Source: Planococcus sp. CPCC 101016 (GTDB lineage: Bacteria > Bacillota > Bacilli > Bacillales_A > Planococcaceae). From it: 52,927 nt of DNA. The stretch lies in NCBI RefSeq assembly GCF_007859295.1, contig NZ_VOHB01000009.1, positions 1 through 52,927 on the forward strand, written 5' to 3'. Under the pieces are notes generated by a model. It ran no database searches and had not been told where the DNA came from. It saw only the letters and a list, made by a program, of their open reading frames with translations. Shown one piece after another: positions 30,967 to 40,156 of this stretch (position 1 is its first letter; every line of letters starts with the position of its first letter). Both the position numbers and the translations under genes were made by a program.

Positions 30967-32426
30967 ACACCATTCACATAATCGGCCTGGGAGCCGGAGA
31001 TTTAGATCAATTGCCGCTAGGGGTCTACAAAAAGCTGAAAGCTGCGGATAATTTATACGTACGGACCGAAGATCACCCGGTACTGGCGGAACTTGCACCG
31101 GAAGGCATTACTTTTAAAAGCTTTGACTCAATTTATGAAAAACACGATGCATTCAGTCCGGTATATGAGGAAATTGCGGAAACCTTGATCGACTTATCGC
31201 AACAAGCATCCGTGGTTTATGCCGTGCCAGGCCATCCTTTGGTGGCAGAGCAGACCGTGCAAAACTTAATCGCCGCTGAAAAGCAGGGACGCTGCCAATT
31301 GGCCATCGAAGGCGGGCACAGTTTCCTGGATTCGCTGTTTGGTGCGCTTCGCATCGATCCGATTGAAGGTTTTCAATTAATGGACGGGACAGAGATGACC
31401 AGCGACCAGGTGAACATGACGCAGCATCTGCTGATTGCCCAGGTCTATGACAGCTTCAGTGCATCGGAAGTCAAATTGACGCTGATGGAAAAATATCCGG
31501 ATGATTATCCGGTAACGATTGTGACAGCTGCCGGTTCTGCAGATGAAGTGCTGCGTACCGTGCCGCTCCATGAATTGGACCGCTCGTCAGAAGTCAACAA
31601 TTTGACCACGGTCTATGTGCCGCCTGCTGTTGAGCAAACGCAGCGTTTAAAGGAGTGGCAGACTTTCCGCAGCATCATTGCCAAGTTGAGAAGCCCTGAA
31701 GGCTGTCCGTGGGACCGCGAGCAGACACATGAGTCGTTGAGTCCTTTCCTGATTGAGGAAGCACACGAGCTGCTTCAGGCAATTCAGGAAGAGAACGACG
31801 AAGCAATTGCCGATGAATTAGGGGATGTGTTGCTGCAAGTGTTCCTGCATGCCCAAATTGGTCAAGATAACGGCTATTTCCAGTTGGAGGATGTGCTTGA
31901 ATCCATCAGTTCGAAAATGATCCGCCGCCATCCACATGTCTTCGGCGATGTCTCGGCTGAAGATTCTGAGCAGGTGGTTGCCAATTGGCAGGAAATCAAA
32001 GCGCAGGAAAAACCGGCTGCCGAGTCTTTATTGGAAGGTCAAGACCGTTTCAGTTCTTCATTGACTACCTCGTTCAACTACCAGAAAAAAGCGGCGAAAG
32101 TCGGATTCAGCTGGCCGGATGCTGCCGGCGCATGGGATAAATTCCATGAAGAATTGCAGGAGTTTCAACAGGAAGTGGCGAAAGGTTCCAAAGCCCGCCA
32201 ATTGGATGAACTCGGCGATTTATTGTTCACTTTAGTGAACATTGCCCGTTTTTTCGACCTGTCACCGGAAGAAGCGATGATGCAGGCGAACCGGAAGTTC
32301 CAAAGCCGTTTTCAATACGTAGAACAACAGGTAAAAGAAGGAACCGGAAACTTCAGCGACTATACACTGGAGCAGCTGGATGAATTCTGGAACCAAGCCA
32401 AATTATTGGCAAGAAAGGAAGACTGA
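30963..32426 (+). CDS. mazG: MazG-family nucleoside triphosphate pyrophosphohydrolase with N-terminal tetrapyrrole-methylase domain (YabN)
   Basis: A two-part protein of 487 aa. The N-terminal part (about 1-220) is a tetrapyrrole-methylase fold (IHIIGLGAGDLDQLP) and the rest is MazG with two NTP-pyrophosphatase repeats (LRSPEGCPWDREQTHESL and the DELGDLLF block near residue 420). It likely clears non-canonical NTPs. ATG 30963 overlaps the yabM stop (ATGA) and has AAAGGTGG upstream. The same fusion is yabN in B. subtilis. Confidence 0.93.
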   Translation: MNTIHIIGLGAGDLDQLPLGVYKKLKAADNLYVRTEDHPVLAELAPEGITFKSFDSIYEKHDAFSPVYEEIAETLIDLSQQASVVYAVPGHPLVAEQTVQNLIAAEKQGRCQLAIEGGHSFLDSLFGALRIDPIEGFQLMDGTEMTSDQVNMTQHLLIAQVYDSFSASEVKLTLMEKYPDDYPVTIVTAAGSADEVLRTVPLHELDRSSEVNNLTTVYVPPAVEQTQRLKEWQTFRSIIAKLRSPEGCPWDREQTHESLSPFLIEEAHELLQAIQEENDEAIADELGDVLLQVFLHAQIGQDNGYFQLEDVLESISSKMIRRHPHVFGDVSAEDSEQVVANWQEIKAQEKPAAESLLEGQDRFSSSLTTSFNYQKKAAKVGFSWPDAAGAWDKFHEELQEFQQEVAKGSKARQLDELGDLLFTLVNIARFFDLSPEEAMMQANRKFQSRFQYVEQQVKEGTGNFSDYTLEQLDEFWNQAKLLARKED

Positions 32427-32428
32427 CC

Positions 32429-32719
32429 ATGCGACTCGATAAATTTTTAAAAGTATCCCGTCTGATCAAACGCCGTACGTTGGCAAAACAAGTGGCTGAC
32501 CAAGGCCGTATCACGGTAAACGGCAATAAAGCGAAAGCCAGCTCGGTCATCAAAGAAAATGATGAACTGCAAATCCGTTTTGGCCAAAAAGTCGTTACTG
32601 TGCGCATCGATGGGCTGAAGGAAGTAGCGAAAAAAGAAGAAGCAGCCAATATGTATACCATCTTGAAAGAAGAAAAGCTGGAAAAGATTGAACCTGAATT
32701 TATTGATGACGAAGCCTGA
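32429..32719 (+). CDS. rqcP: S4-domain RNA-binding protein RqcP (YabO)
   Basis: Binds the obstructed large ribosomal subunit and supports poly-alanine tailing by RqcH in B. subtilis. MRLDKFLKVSRLIKRR is the S4/Hsp15-type N-terminus, followed by QGRITVNG. Length is 96 aa, with a charged tail. It starts 3 bp after mazG stops. Confidence 0.94.
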   Translation: MRLDKFLKVSRLIKRRTLAKQVADQGRITVNGNKAKASSVIKENDELQIRFGQKVVTVRIDGLKEVAKKEEAANMYTILKEEKLEKIEPEFIDDEA

Positions 32720-32730
32720 TCGACTTTTAA

Positions 32731-32759
32731 AGCCTGCCTTGAGCAGGTTTTTTCTTTTT
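32731..32759 (+). terminator. Terminator after rqcP
   Basis: CCTGC / GCAGG stem, 5-nt loop, six T followed by a further T-rich run. Confidence 0.78.
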
Positions 32760-32823
32760 CTGAACAAAATGCACCATAGATAAAGCCGATTATTTTCTAT
32801 ATGATGAAAAAATAGCAAACGAC

Positions 32824-32846
32824 ACAAATTCCGAATCCGGATTTGT
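32824..32846. promoter_or_regulatory. Inverted repeat just upstream of the SLH-VanY gene
   Basis: ACAAATTCCG / CCGGATTTGT with one bulged base, ending 10 bp before the start codon and touching the ribosome binding site. As RNA it is a hairpin that could affect translation; as DNA it could be an operator. Confidence 0.4.
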
Positions 32847-32855
32847 GGAAAGGAC

Positions 32856-34298
32856 TTGAGGAAATTGCAAAAAGAATCGATAGCTAAAAAAATTGGACTG
32901 GCAGCCGCCGCGTTGCTAATTGCCACAGCCTTAGCACCTCAGCAAGGAGCCATACAGATTGGCATGAGTCAGGCCAGTGCGGCGTCTTCTTTTCAAGACG
33001 TCACGACATTCAAAAAGGAAGTCGATTTTCTGGCTGGTTTGGGCATCATCAAAGGGTTTCCGGACGGCAGCTTCAAACCGACAGCTACCATCAACCGCTT
33101 GGATGCAGTACGAATGATTCTGCGTGAAATGAAGCCGGCAGAAACAGTTTCTCCCAATCCAGACTTTGCCGATCTGAAACCCGGTGTGCCGGGATATGAG
33201 GAAGTAGCCAAGGCGGTTGAGCTCGGCTTTATCACAGGCAAAGAAACGGGAGAAGGCATAAAATACTTTGATCCCAAAGGAGCGCTGACGCGTGGCGAAA
33301 TGGCTAAGATTTTAACGGAGGCCTACCGTTTAACAGCCAACAAAGGAATTTCATTTACGGATGTCGGTTCTGATTATTGGGCGAACGCATACATAAGCCG
33401 GTTGGCGACAGCGGGAATCACCAATGGATTCCCAAGCGGAGAATTCAAACCGAAAGAGCCTCTGCAGCGTCAACATTTTGCAGGATTTATGGCGCGTCTC
33501 CTGGCTCCTGCTGAGTTTCCGCTTGTTACAGCACAACCTGAAAAATCTATCAGGTACAAGACAATCGACCAATTGAACATGCGCTCGAAGGCGGGCGTCG
33601 AAAATCCGATTGTCGGCTCGATTCCTGAAGGGAAAACAGTCGAGTATCTTGGCAAAGAGGGCAATTGGTATAAAGTGAAGTACGGCACAAAAATGGGGTG
33701 GGTAAATTCGGCTTACTTGATCAAAGAAACAGCTGGACAAAAAGCTGCTTACCCTGCACCTTCTATTCAGACACCGGGCACTTATGTGGAAGGCGTGTTG
33801 ATTGTCAATAAAAAACACAGCCTGCCATCAACCTACAATCCGGGTGTCAGCAAGCTGGCGCAAACAGCAGCGGATGCTATGGCTGCTGAGGCAAAAAAGC
33901 AAGGGGTTCAGCTGACTGCTTTCAGTACTTTCCGTTCCTATAATCGCCAGAAAGAACTGTACACGAGCTATGTCAACAAACACGGCGCCACAGAAGCCAA
34001 CCGTTTCAGCGCAAAACCTGGACATAGCGAACACCAAACCGGCCTGGCATTTGATTTTGGAGGAAGCGATCAATCCAAATGGCTGACAGAATCGTTCGCC
34101 GTGACAAAAGAAGGCAAATGGCTCGCGGCAAACGCCCACAACTATGGCTTTATTCTCCGTTATCCGAAAGGCAAAGAAGAAGTCACAGGCTATATGTATG
34201 AACCGTGGCATTACCGCTACCTAGGCTCTGAATTAGCAGGAAAAGTGAAAAACAGCGGCAAGACGCTTGAGGAGTACTTGAAGATCAGCGGCAAGTAA
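32856..34298 (+). CDS. Secreted S-layer-homology, SH3 and VanY-type D-alanyl-D-alanine carboxypeptidase
   Basis: Cell-surface peptidoglycan-trimming enzyme. A signal peptide covers about residues 1-43 (hydrophobic core IGLAAAALLIATALA, then ASAAS). Three SLH repeats (about 45-230) should anchor it to secondary cell-wall polymer. A bacterial SH3 domain (about 240-300) follows. The C-terminal VanY/LAS metallopeptidase has SxHxxGxAxD with His393 and Asp400, and EPWH with His452. Length is 480 aa from TTG 32856; TTG 32865 is an alternative. It cleaves the terminal D-Ala in the family. No B. subtilis counterpart occurs at this position. Confidence 0.88.
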   Translation: MRKLQKESIAKKIGLAAAALLIATALAPQQGAIQIGMSQASAASSFQDVTTFKKEVDFLAGLGIIKGFPDGSFKPTATINRLDAVRMILREMKPAETVSPNPDFADLKPGVPGYEEVAKAVELGFITGKETGEGIKYFDPKGALTRGEMAKILTEAYRLTANKGISFTDVGSDYWANAYISRLATAGITNGFPSGEFKPKEPLQRQHFAGFMARLLAPAEFPLVTAQPEKSIRYKTIDQLNMRSKAGVENPIVGSIPEGKTVEYLGKEGNWYKVKYGTKMGWVNSAYLIKETAGQKAAYPAPSIQTPGTYVEGVLIVNKKHSLPSTYNPGVSKLAQTAADAMAAEAKKQGVQLTAFSTFRSYNRQKELYTSYVNKHGATEANRFSAKPGHSEHQTGLAFDFGGSDQSKWLTESFAVTKEGKWLAANAHNYGFILRYPKGKEEVTGYMYEPWHYRYLGSELAGKVKNSGKTLEEYLKISGK

Positions 34299-34301
34299 TA
34301 G

Positions 34302-34343
34302 AAAAATGCCTGAGGAATTTAAAATTCCTCAGGCATTTTTTTT
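34302..34343. terminator. Bidirectional terminator between the VanY gene and argF
   Basis: AAAATGCCTGAGGAATT / AATTCCTCAGGCATTTT, a 17-bp stem with a tiny loop, flanked by A and T tracts. It ends both convergent units. Confidence 0.95.
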
Positions 34344-35295
34344 ATTTATCAGCCATCAAGACAACAAGTACCGCTTTTTGTGCGTGCAGGCGGTTTTCAG
34401 CTTCTTGGAAAATTACCGAATGCGGTCCTTCCAAAATTCCGGTTGTCACTTCTTCTTCGCGATGTGCAGGCAAGCAATGCATGAAGATGTAATCCTCATT
34501 GGCATGCTTGACGAGTTCCTCGTTTACCTGAAAGCCCTGGAAATGCTCCAGACGTTCAATGGTTTCCTGCTCCTGGCCCATACTGGCCCAGACATCTGTG
34601 TAGACAATGTCGCTTCCGGCAACCGCTTGTTCCGGGCTGTCGGTAATGACGATAGTCGAACCGGTGTATTGGGCAATGTCTTTCGCCAAGGCCACCATTT
34701 TTTCAGTAGGAGCATAGGCGGCAGGCGAAGCGATGCTGATGTCCATGCCGACTTTAGCGGCACCGATCATTAAGGAATTGGCCATATTATTGCCGTCTCC
34801 GATATACGCCATTTTCTTGCCTTTTAAAGTACCGAAACGCTCGAGGATAGTCATCAGATCCGCAAGCACCTGGCAGGGGTGATAGTCATCCGTTAATCCA
34901 TTGATAACAGGAATCGAGCTAAAAGCTGCTAATTCCTCAACCGTGGATTGATGGAACGTGCGAATCATTAATCCATCCAGATAACCTGACAGGACGCGCC
35001 CGGTATCGGCAATGGTTTCGCCTCTTCCGACTTGTGTGTCCTGCGAACTCAGAAACATGGCATTGCCGCCAAGTTGTAGCATTCCGGCTTCGAATGAAAC
35101 ACGTGTACGGGTGGATGCTTTTTCAAACATCATGCCGAGCACCTTGCCTTTTAAAAGCGGCAAGTACTTGTTCTCAGGTTTTTTCAGTTCAATCGCCAGA
35201 TTCAGCAAATCCATGATTTCGTCTGTGCTGTAATCTTTCAAAGACAAAAAATCTTCTTGGATAATCGATGGGGCAAACGGGATCGCCATTGTCAT
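34342..35295 (-). CDS. argF: Ornithine carbamoyltransferase
   Basis: Makes citrulline from ornithine and carbamoyl phosphate. STRTR at residues 61-65 binds carbamoyl phosphate, HPCQ and FMHCLPAHR are the other active-site motifs. Length is 317 aa. The start overlaps the carB stop (ATGA) and AAAGGAG is upstream, so it is the last gene of carA-carB-argF. Linkage to carAB argues for the biosynthetic (anabolic) enzyme rather than ArcB. Confidence 0.96.
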   Translation of the reverse strand: MTMAIPFAPSIIQEDFLSLKDYSTDEIMDLLNLAIELKKPENKYLPLLKGKVLGMMFEKASTRTRVSFEAGMLQLGGNAMFLSSQDTQVGRGETIADTGRVLSGYLDGLMIRTFHQSTVEELAAFSSIPVINGLTDDYHPCQVLADLMTILERFGTLKGKKMAYIGDGNNMANSLMIGAAKVGMDISIASPAAYAPTEKMVALAKDIAQYTGSTIVITDSPEQAVAGSDIVYTDVWASMGQEQETIERLEHFQGFQVNEELVKHANEDYIFMHCLPAHREEEVTTGILEGPHSVIFQEAENRLHAQKAVLVVLMADK

Positions 35296-38200
35296 TTTGC
35301 AAGCACTCCTTTCGCTGATGCGGTAATGGATGAATACGTTCCGTTGAAAGCCGCCGCTGTTTCAGGACGTGTCCAGACATGGAGACGGTGAATAGCAGCT
35401 TGCTTCGGGTTGGTGCTTTCCGGGTCAGGGGCAAAGTCGATATACGCTTTTTTATCTTCCGTTTTCAGCCATTCCTCAAAAGGTAGGAGTGTCTCAGTGA
35501 CAATGCTGTAGCCGAGTGCTTCCCATGAATAGCTGTCCACTTGGCCGATCGACCCTTCCGCGACAAACAAAGTGCCGCCTTCAGCCAAATTAGCCAATTG
35601 GACAGATGCACCGCTGAGCGCTTTGGCTAATGCGGTATCAAGGTCGGGACTCGAGCCGATCACTTCGCCTGTCGACATCATTTCAGGAGACAGGATAGGT
35701 GATAGACCAGGCAATTTAATATGGGAGAAGACCGGTGCTTTTACTGTATATTCGGGCTGTCCGTTATAGCTCTCTTCAATATTAAGTTCTTCGAAAGGCA
35801 CCCCCAACAATAAAGATGTGGCGTGCTGCACGAGCGGCACATCGGTCACTTTCGAGCTGATTGGAGCCGTTCGTGATGCTCGCGGGTTGATTTCCATAAC
35901 GAATAATTGATCGCCTTCGTAGACAAATTGGATATTGAACAAGCCGGTGTAATCCATGTTTCGAGCGATATGCTTCGCTGTTTTAGATAACTCCTGAAGT
36001 GCCTGTTCCGATAGTGAAACCGGCGGCGTGATGGATATGCTGTCACCGGAGTGGACGCCAGTTCCTTCCACGTGTTCGAAAATAGCAGAGACCCAAACGT
36101 TTTCGCCATCGGTCAGAATATCGGCTTCGACTTCCTTGCCGGTGACAAAGTGATCGACCAGTACAGGAAACTCCATGGTCGTCTGCTGAAGCCAATCACT
36201 AAGCTCCGCTTCATTATGCAAAACGATCATGCCGCGTCCACCTATGACATAAGACGGTCGCAAGAGCACCGGAAAGCCGAGCGAACGGGCTGCCGGGATG
36301 ACAGCTGAAGCTTCCAGCGCTGTTTTGCCTGGAATGGTCGGCAAGCCGATCGATTCCAAAAACGCATAAAAGCGGTCACGGTCTTCCATTTGATCCAGCA
36401 GATCCACCGACGATCCGAGTACGGTAATTCCAGCTTCCTGCAGCGCAGCTGCAACATTCAGCGAGGTTTGTCCGCCAAACTGGAGAATAACCTGGTTAAT
36501 GCCTTCAAAATCAAGAACATTGAGAATATCTTCAGGCGTCATCGGCTCGAAATACAAAGCGTCTGCCACTTCGTAATCGGTGCTGACTGTTTCTGGATTG
36601 TTGTTGATCATGATTGCTTCATAGCCTAGTTTCTGTGCAGCCATGACGCTGTGCACGCAGCAATAGTCGAATTCGATGCCCTGTCCGATCCGGATCGGAC
36701 CCGATCCAACAACGGCCACTTTTTTGCTGTGATGGGAACGAGTGACATCAGAAGAACCTTGCCATGTGGAATAAAAGTAATTTGTATCTGAACGGAATTC
36801 CGCAGCGCACGTATCGATCATGCGATATGCAGGGGTCACTTGCCAGATTCGGCGTTGCCCCCAAATTTCCGGACAAGAGACATTCCAAAGATCAGCCAAT
36901 TGCTGATCGCTGAAGCCAAGCGTCTTAGCCTGCAGCAGGCGGGAGCGGGTCATGCTGTTCCAGTCCATCTGCTGAAGTTCCTGCCATTCACCGACAATAT
37001 TGGCCATGATTGATAAAAAGTAAGGGGTAATGCCCGTAATGCTATGAAGAAACTCTATGGTTTTGCCGCGGATCAGCAATTCGAAAAGAACAAACAACCG
37101 GCGATCATCGGCTTCAATGGCCAATTGGCATAAATCTTCTGTTGAAAAATCGGCAAGTGTTGCCAAACGGAAGCCGTCAATTGGCAATTCAAGTGAGCGA
37201 ATCGCTTTTTGCAGCGCGGCTTCCATACGCCGTTCAATAGCCATCACTTCGCCAGTCGCTTTCATTTGAGTCCCGAGCTTGCGCTCCGCTTGTGGAAACT
37301 GATCGAATGGCCAGCGTGGAATTTTTACAGCCACGTAGTCCAGAGCTGGTTCAAAGCTCGCGAATGTAGTGCCGGTCACTGGATTTTTCAATTCAGCCAA
37401 TTTATAGCCAATCGCTAATTTCGCGGCAATCTTGGCGATAGGGTAGCCGGTCGCTTTTGAAGCAAGTGCAGAAGACCGGCTGACGCGCGGATTGACTTCA
37501 ATCAAATAATAATCTGAAGTTTCTGGATGGAGCGCGAACTGCACATTGCAGGCGCCGATAATGCCAAGTGCTTCGATAATATTGATCGAAGAGCTGCGCA
37601 GCATATGGAAATCTTTATCATTCAAAGTCTGGCTGGGTGCTACTACGATAGAATCGCCTGTATGTACGCCGACGGGGTCAAGGTTCTCCATATTGCAGAT
37701 GGTGATGCACGTTCCGTCTGCATCGCGCATCACTTCGTATTCGACTTCCTTATAGCCTGCAATGCTGATTTCTACTAGACATTGCTTGATGGGGCTGGCG
37801 CTTAACCCTTGTTTCACCAGCTTAATGTAGGTCTTTTCATCTTCGGCAATCCCGCCGCCAAAGCCGCCAAGCGTATAAGCAGGACGCACGATGAGAGGAT
37901 AACCTGCGGCAGCGGCAAATGCTAAAGCCCCTTCAATCGAATAGATGATGTCACTGTCGGGAACAGGTTCATTTAGCTGATTCATTAAGGACCGGAACTG
38001 CTCACGGTCTTCCGCTTGTTTGATGGCTTTCATGTCCGTACCGAGCAAAGTGACACCGTATTGCTTCAAAATGCCGGAATCATACAACGACATCGCCAAG
38101 TTCAAGCCGGTTTGACCGCCGACGGTTGCCAATAAACCGTCTGGGCGCTCTTTTTCAATGATGGCGACGACGCTTTCCAAGGTCATCGGTTCAAAATATA

Positions 38201-38390
38201 CTTGATCGGAAACTGATTTATCCGTCATGATGGTGGCCGGATTATTGTTGATGAGGATTACATGGATGCCTTCTTCTTTTAAAGCTACACATGCCTGTGT
38301 GCCGGAATAATCGAACTCAGCGGCCTGGCCTATGACGATGGCACCTGAGCCGATAACCAGCACTTTCTTGATTTGTTCTTGTTTAGGCAT
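35292..38390 (-). CDS. carB: Carbamoyl-phosphate synthase large subunit, arginine-type
   Basis: Forms carbamoyl phosphate from bicarbonate, ammonia from CarA, and two ATP. Two homologous ATP-grasp halves are plain: KVLVIGSGAIVIGQAAEFDYSG at the N-terminus (written here in full only to mark the half) and VAVVGSGPIRIGQGIEFDY in the second half. The C-terminal MGS-like domain is short. Length is 1032 aa, close to B. subtilis arginine-specific CarB (about 1030) and shorter than PyrAB (about 1070). It overlaps carA by 8 bp. Confidence 0.95.
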   Translation of the reverse strand: MPKQEQIKKVLVIGSGAIVIGQAAEFDYSGTQACVALKEEGIHVILINNNPATIMTDKSVSDQVYFEPMTLESVVAIIEKERPDGLLATVGGQTGLNLAMSLYDSGILKQYGVTLLGTDMKAIKQAEDREQFRSLMNQLNEPVPDSDIIYSIEGALAFAAAAGYPLIVRPAYTLGGFGGGIAEDEKTYIKLVKQGLSASPIKQCLVEISIAGYKEVEYEVMRDADGTCITICNMENLDPVGVHTGDSIVVAPSQTLNDKDFHMLRSSSINIIEALGIIGACNVQFALHPETSDYYLIEVNPRVSRSSALASKATGYPIAKIAAKLAIGYKLAELKNPVTGTTFASFEPALDYVAVKIPRWPFDQFPQAERKLGTQMKATGEVMAIERRMEAALQKAIRSLELPIDGFRLATLADFSTEDLCQLAIEADDRRLFVLFELLIRGKTIEFLHSITGITPYFLSIMANIVGEWQELQQMDWNSMTRSRLLQAKTLGFSDQQLADLWNVSCPEIWGQRRIWQVTPAYRMIDTCAAEFRSDTNYFYSTWQGSSDVTRSHHSKKVAVVGSGPIRIGQGIEFDYCCVHSVMAAQKLGYEAIMINNNPETVSTDYEVADALYFEPMTPEDILNVLDFEGINQVILQFGGQTSLNVAAALQEAGITVLGSSVDLLDQMEDRDRFYAFLESIGLPTIPGKTALEASAVIPAARSLGFPVLLRPSYVIGGRGMIVLHNEAELSDWLQQTTMEFPVLVDHFVTGKEVEADILTDGENVWVSAIFEHVEGTGVHSGDSISITPPVSLSEQALQELSKTAKHIARNMDYTGLFNIQFVYEGDQLFVMEINPRASRTAPISSKVTDVPLVQHATSLLLGVPFEELNIEESYNGQPEYTVKAPVFSHIKLPGLSPILSPEMMSTGEVIGSSPDLDTALAKALSGASVQLANLAEGGTLFVAEGSIGQVDSYSWEALGYSIVTETLLPFEEWLKTEDKKAYIDFAPDPESTNPKQAAIHRLHVWTRPETAAAFNGTYSSITASAKGVLAK

Positions 38391-39453
38391 GCATCTTCAC
38401 TCCTTCTTTCTGTTTGGTCATTGCTAAAAATTGGTGGAATAATTCAAGATGGTCAGCTGGACCTGGTGCCGCTTCCGGATGGAATTGGACCGTAGTTAAC
38501 GGCAGGGTTTCGTGGACAAGTCCTTCGATGCTGCCATCATTAACGTTTTCATAAAGAACGGAAAATGGCGTGTCCTTCAGGCTGGCGCTTTCCACGACAT
38601 AACTGTGATTTTGAGAGCTCATGCTGACTCGCTTGGTCTGCAGGTTCATGACCGGATGATTGGCTCCCCGGTGGCCATATGCAAGCTTAGTTGTTTTTGC
38701 GCCGAATGCCGAAGCTAATACCTGATGGCCAAGGCAGATGCCAAAACTGGGATAACGTTCAGCCCAATCGCGGTATGTAGGAAATAGATGTTGAAGTGCT
38801 GCCGGATCTCCCGGACCGTTGGAGAAAAGCAGGCCATCGAGTTCCAATGAATCAAGCTTGTCAGTCGGTGTTGCGTATGGAATGATGCTTACTTTGCAAT
38901 CCAAATGAAGCAGCTCGGTTAAAATGGAAGATTTGTAATGGAAGTCGATCAAGCCAATATGGCTTGAACCAGCGCCTACAGTCTGGATCTCGTCACTTGT
39001 TGTAGTAGCTGGAAAGAAATAAGTTTGTACAGGCTGCCAATCTAGCTCTTGCCGCGATGAATGAACCATCTGCGATTGCATAGTTCCTGATTCACGGACA
39101 TTTTGAATAACTGAACGTGTATCCACACCGCTCATGATCGGGATGTTGTGGAGGTCAGCGAATTTGATGAGCGAAATAGCATCTTTACCGAGAGGACCTT
39201 CATATAAGCCTGCCACAATGATTCCAGCCGTTTGAATGCAGTCGGACTGTGCATAAAGCGACTGAATGCCATACTGACCGATAAGGGGATAAGAAAAAAC
39301 GATAATCTGGCCTTTGTAGGAAGGATCTGTAAGCACTTCTTCATAGCCGGTCATGCCCGTGAAAAAGACGATTTCTCCTTGAATGGCGGAAGCTTTCCCG
39401 TGCCAATGGCCTTTGAATGATTTTCCGTTTGCTAACGTCAATAAACCTGTCAT
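38383..39453 (-). CDS. carA: Carbamoyl-phosphate synthase small subunit, arginine-type
   Basis: Glutamine amidotransferase that feeds ammonia to CarB. The N-terminal CPSase domain begins MTGLLTLANG. The class I GATase domain has Cys240 in GICLGHQ and the His-Glu pair in QFHPEA. Length is 356 aa. The start is the ATG at 39453 with TTGGAGTG 7-8 bp upstream; an earlier in-frame ATG at 39477 has none. First gene of the carA-carB-argF operon; in B. subtilis the same trio ends the argCJBD-carAB-argF operon. Confidence 0.95.
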   Translation of the reverse strand: MTGLLTLANGKSFKGHWHGKASAIQGEIVFFTGMTGYEEVLTDPSYKGQIIVFSYPLIGQYGIQSLYAQSDCIQTAGIIVAGLYEGPLGKDAISLIKFADLHNIPIMSGVDTRSVIQNVRESGTMQSQMVHSSRQELDWQPVQTYFFPATTTSDEIQTVGAGSSHIGLIDFHYKSSILTELLHLDCKVSIIPYATPTDKLDSLELDGLLFSNGPGDPAALQHLFPTYRDWAERYPSFGICLGHQVLASAFGAKTTKLAYGHRGANHPVMNLQTKRVSMSSQNHSYVVESASLKDTPFSVLYENVNDGSIEGLVHETLPLTTVQFHPEAAPGPADHLELFHQFLAMTKQKEGVKMHA

Positions 39454-39558
39454 TTGCTTCACTCCAATTTTATTCATTAATTTTGTATATTTATAAATTC
39501 ATCTTTTTTAAAAATCTATAAAAAGCTGGATAACGTTCATTTAAAGTTAATGATTAGT

Positions 39559-39587
39559 ATTATAAGACTGTATAAAAATTAAGTCAA
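39559..39587 (-). promoter_or_regulatory. Sigma-A promoter of carA-carB-argF
   Basis: On the minus strand TTGACT, 17 bp, TATAAT. The leader is about 100 nt and AT-rich. Confidence 0.87.
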
Positions 39588-39605
39588 CAGTATTTTTATT
39601 AATAA

Positions 39606-39620
39606 TGAATGAAGAATTCA
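39606..39620. promoter_or_regulatory. Possible ArgR/AhrC box at the carA promoter
   Basis: TGAAT-GAAGA-ATTCA is a dyad like half-sites of the arginine box (TGAAT...ATTCA), 19 bp upstream of the carA -35. A second ATGAATTTATAAAT-like half-site lies in the leader near 39490-39503 (minus-strand reading). ArgR control of carAB-argF is standard in Bacillales. Confidence 0.4.
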
Positions 39621-39733
39621 ACTGGATGTATAAAGAAATGGAGTGAAAATAGGGAAAATTATTCAAAAAGCTTATAATATCAAGGGTTTTCATGTATAAT
39701 AATGACAAAGTTAGTATGGAAGGGGAGCGGGTC

Positions 39734-40156
39734 ATGAGTTTGAATAGAGACAACAAGGCGGATAAACGCGAAGTCACCTCAATTCGCAATGACTATGTCC
39801 GTTCGGTTGAAATGGAAGGGCAGCGCAAAAAAGCTCATCGGGTCCGGCTGCTTAGAAGGTTGACGGTCTTTGGCTTGCTAGTTCTGATGGCAACTATCTG
39901 GGTGGGATCGACCATTTATGCACAAACCCAGACCATTTCTGAAAAGGAACAGCTTCGTGAAGAGGCCTTGATCAAACTTGAAGAAGTTGAAAAACAGCAA
40001 GATCAGCTGGAAGAGCAGATTCTGTTATTGAATGATGAGGAATATTTAGCGAAATTAGCGCGCAAAGATTATTTCCTTTCAGATGAGGGAGAGATTATCT
40101 TTACCACACCGCACGATGAAAAAAAAGATGAAGAAAAACCATCAGAAAAAGAGTAG
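39734..40156 (+). CDS. divIC: Septum formation initiator DivIC (FtsB-like)
   Basis: Bitopic divisome protein that works with FtsL and DivIB. A basic cytoplasmic N-terminus is followed by one membrane segment at about residues 40-62 (FGLLVLMATIWVGSTIYA), then a coiled coil (about 68-100) and an acidic tail. Length is 140 aa. AGGGGAG sits 6 bp before the ATG. A TATAAT at 39695-39700 with a weak -35 may be its promoter. In B. subtilis divIC directly follows yabP-yabQ. Confidence 0.93.
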   Translation: MSLNRDNKADKREVTSIRNDYVRSVEMEGQRKKAHRVRLLRRLTVFGLLVLMATIWVGSTIYAQTQTISEKEQLREEALIKLEEVEKQQDQLEEQILLLNDEEYLAKLARKDYFLSDEGEIIFTTPHDEKKDEEKPSEKE

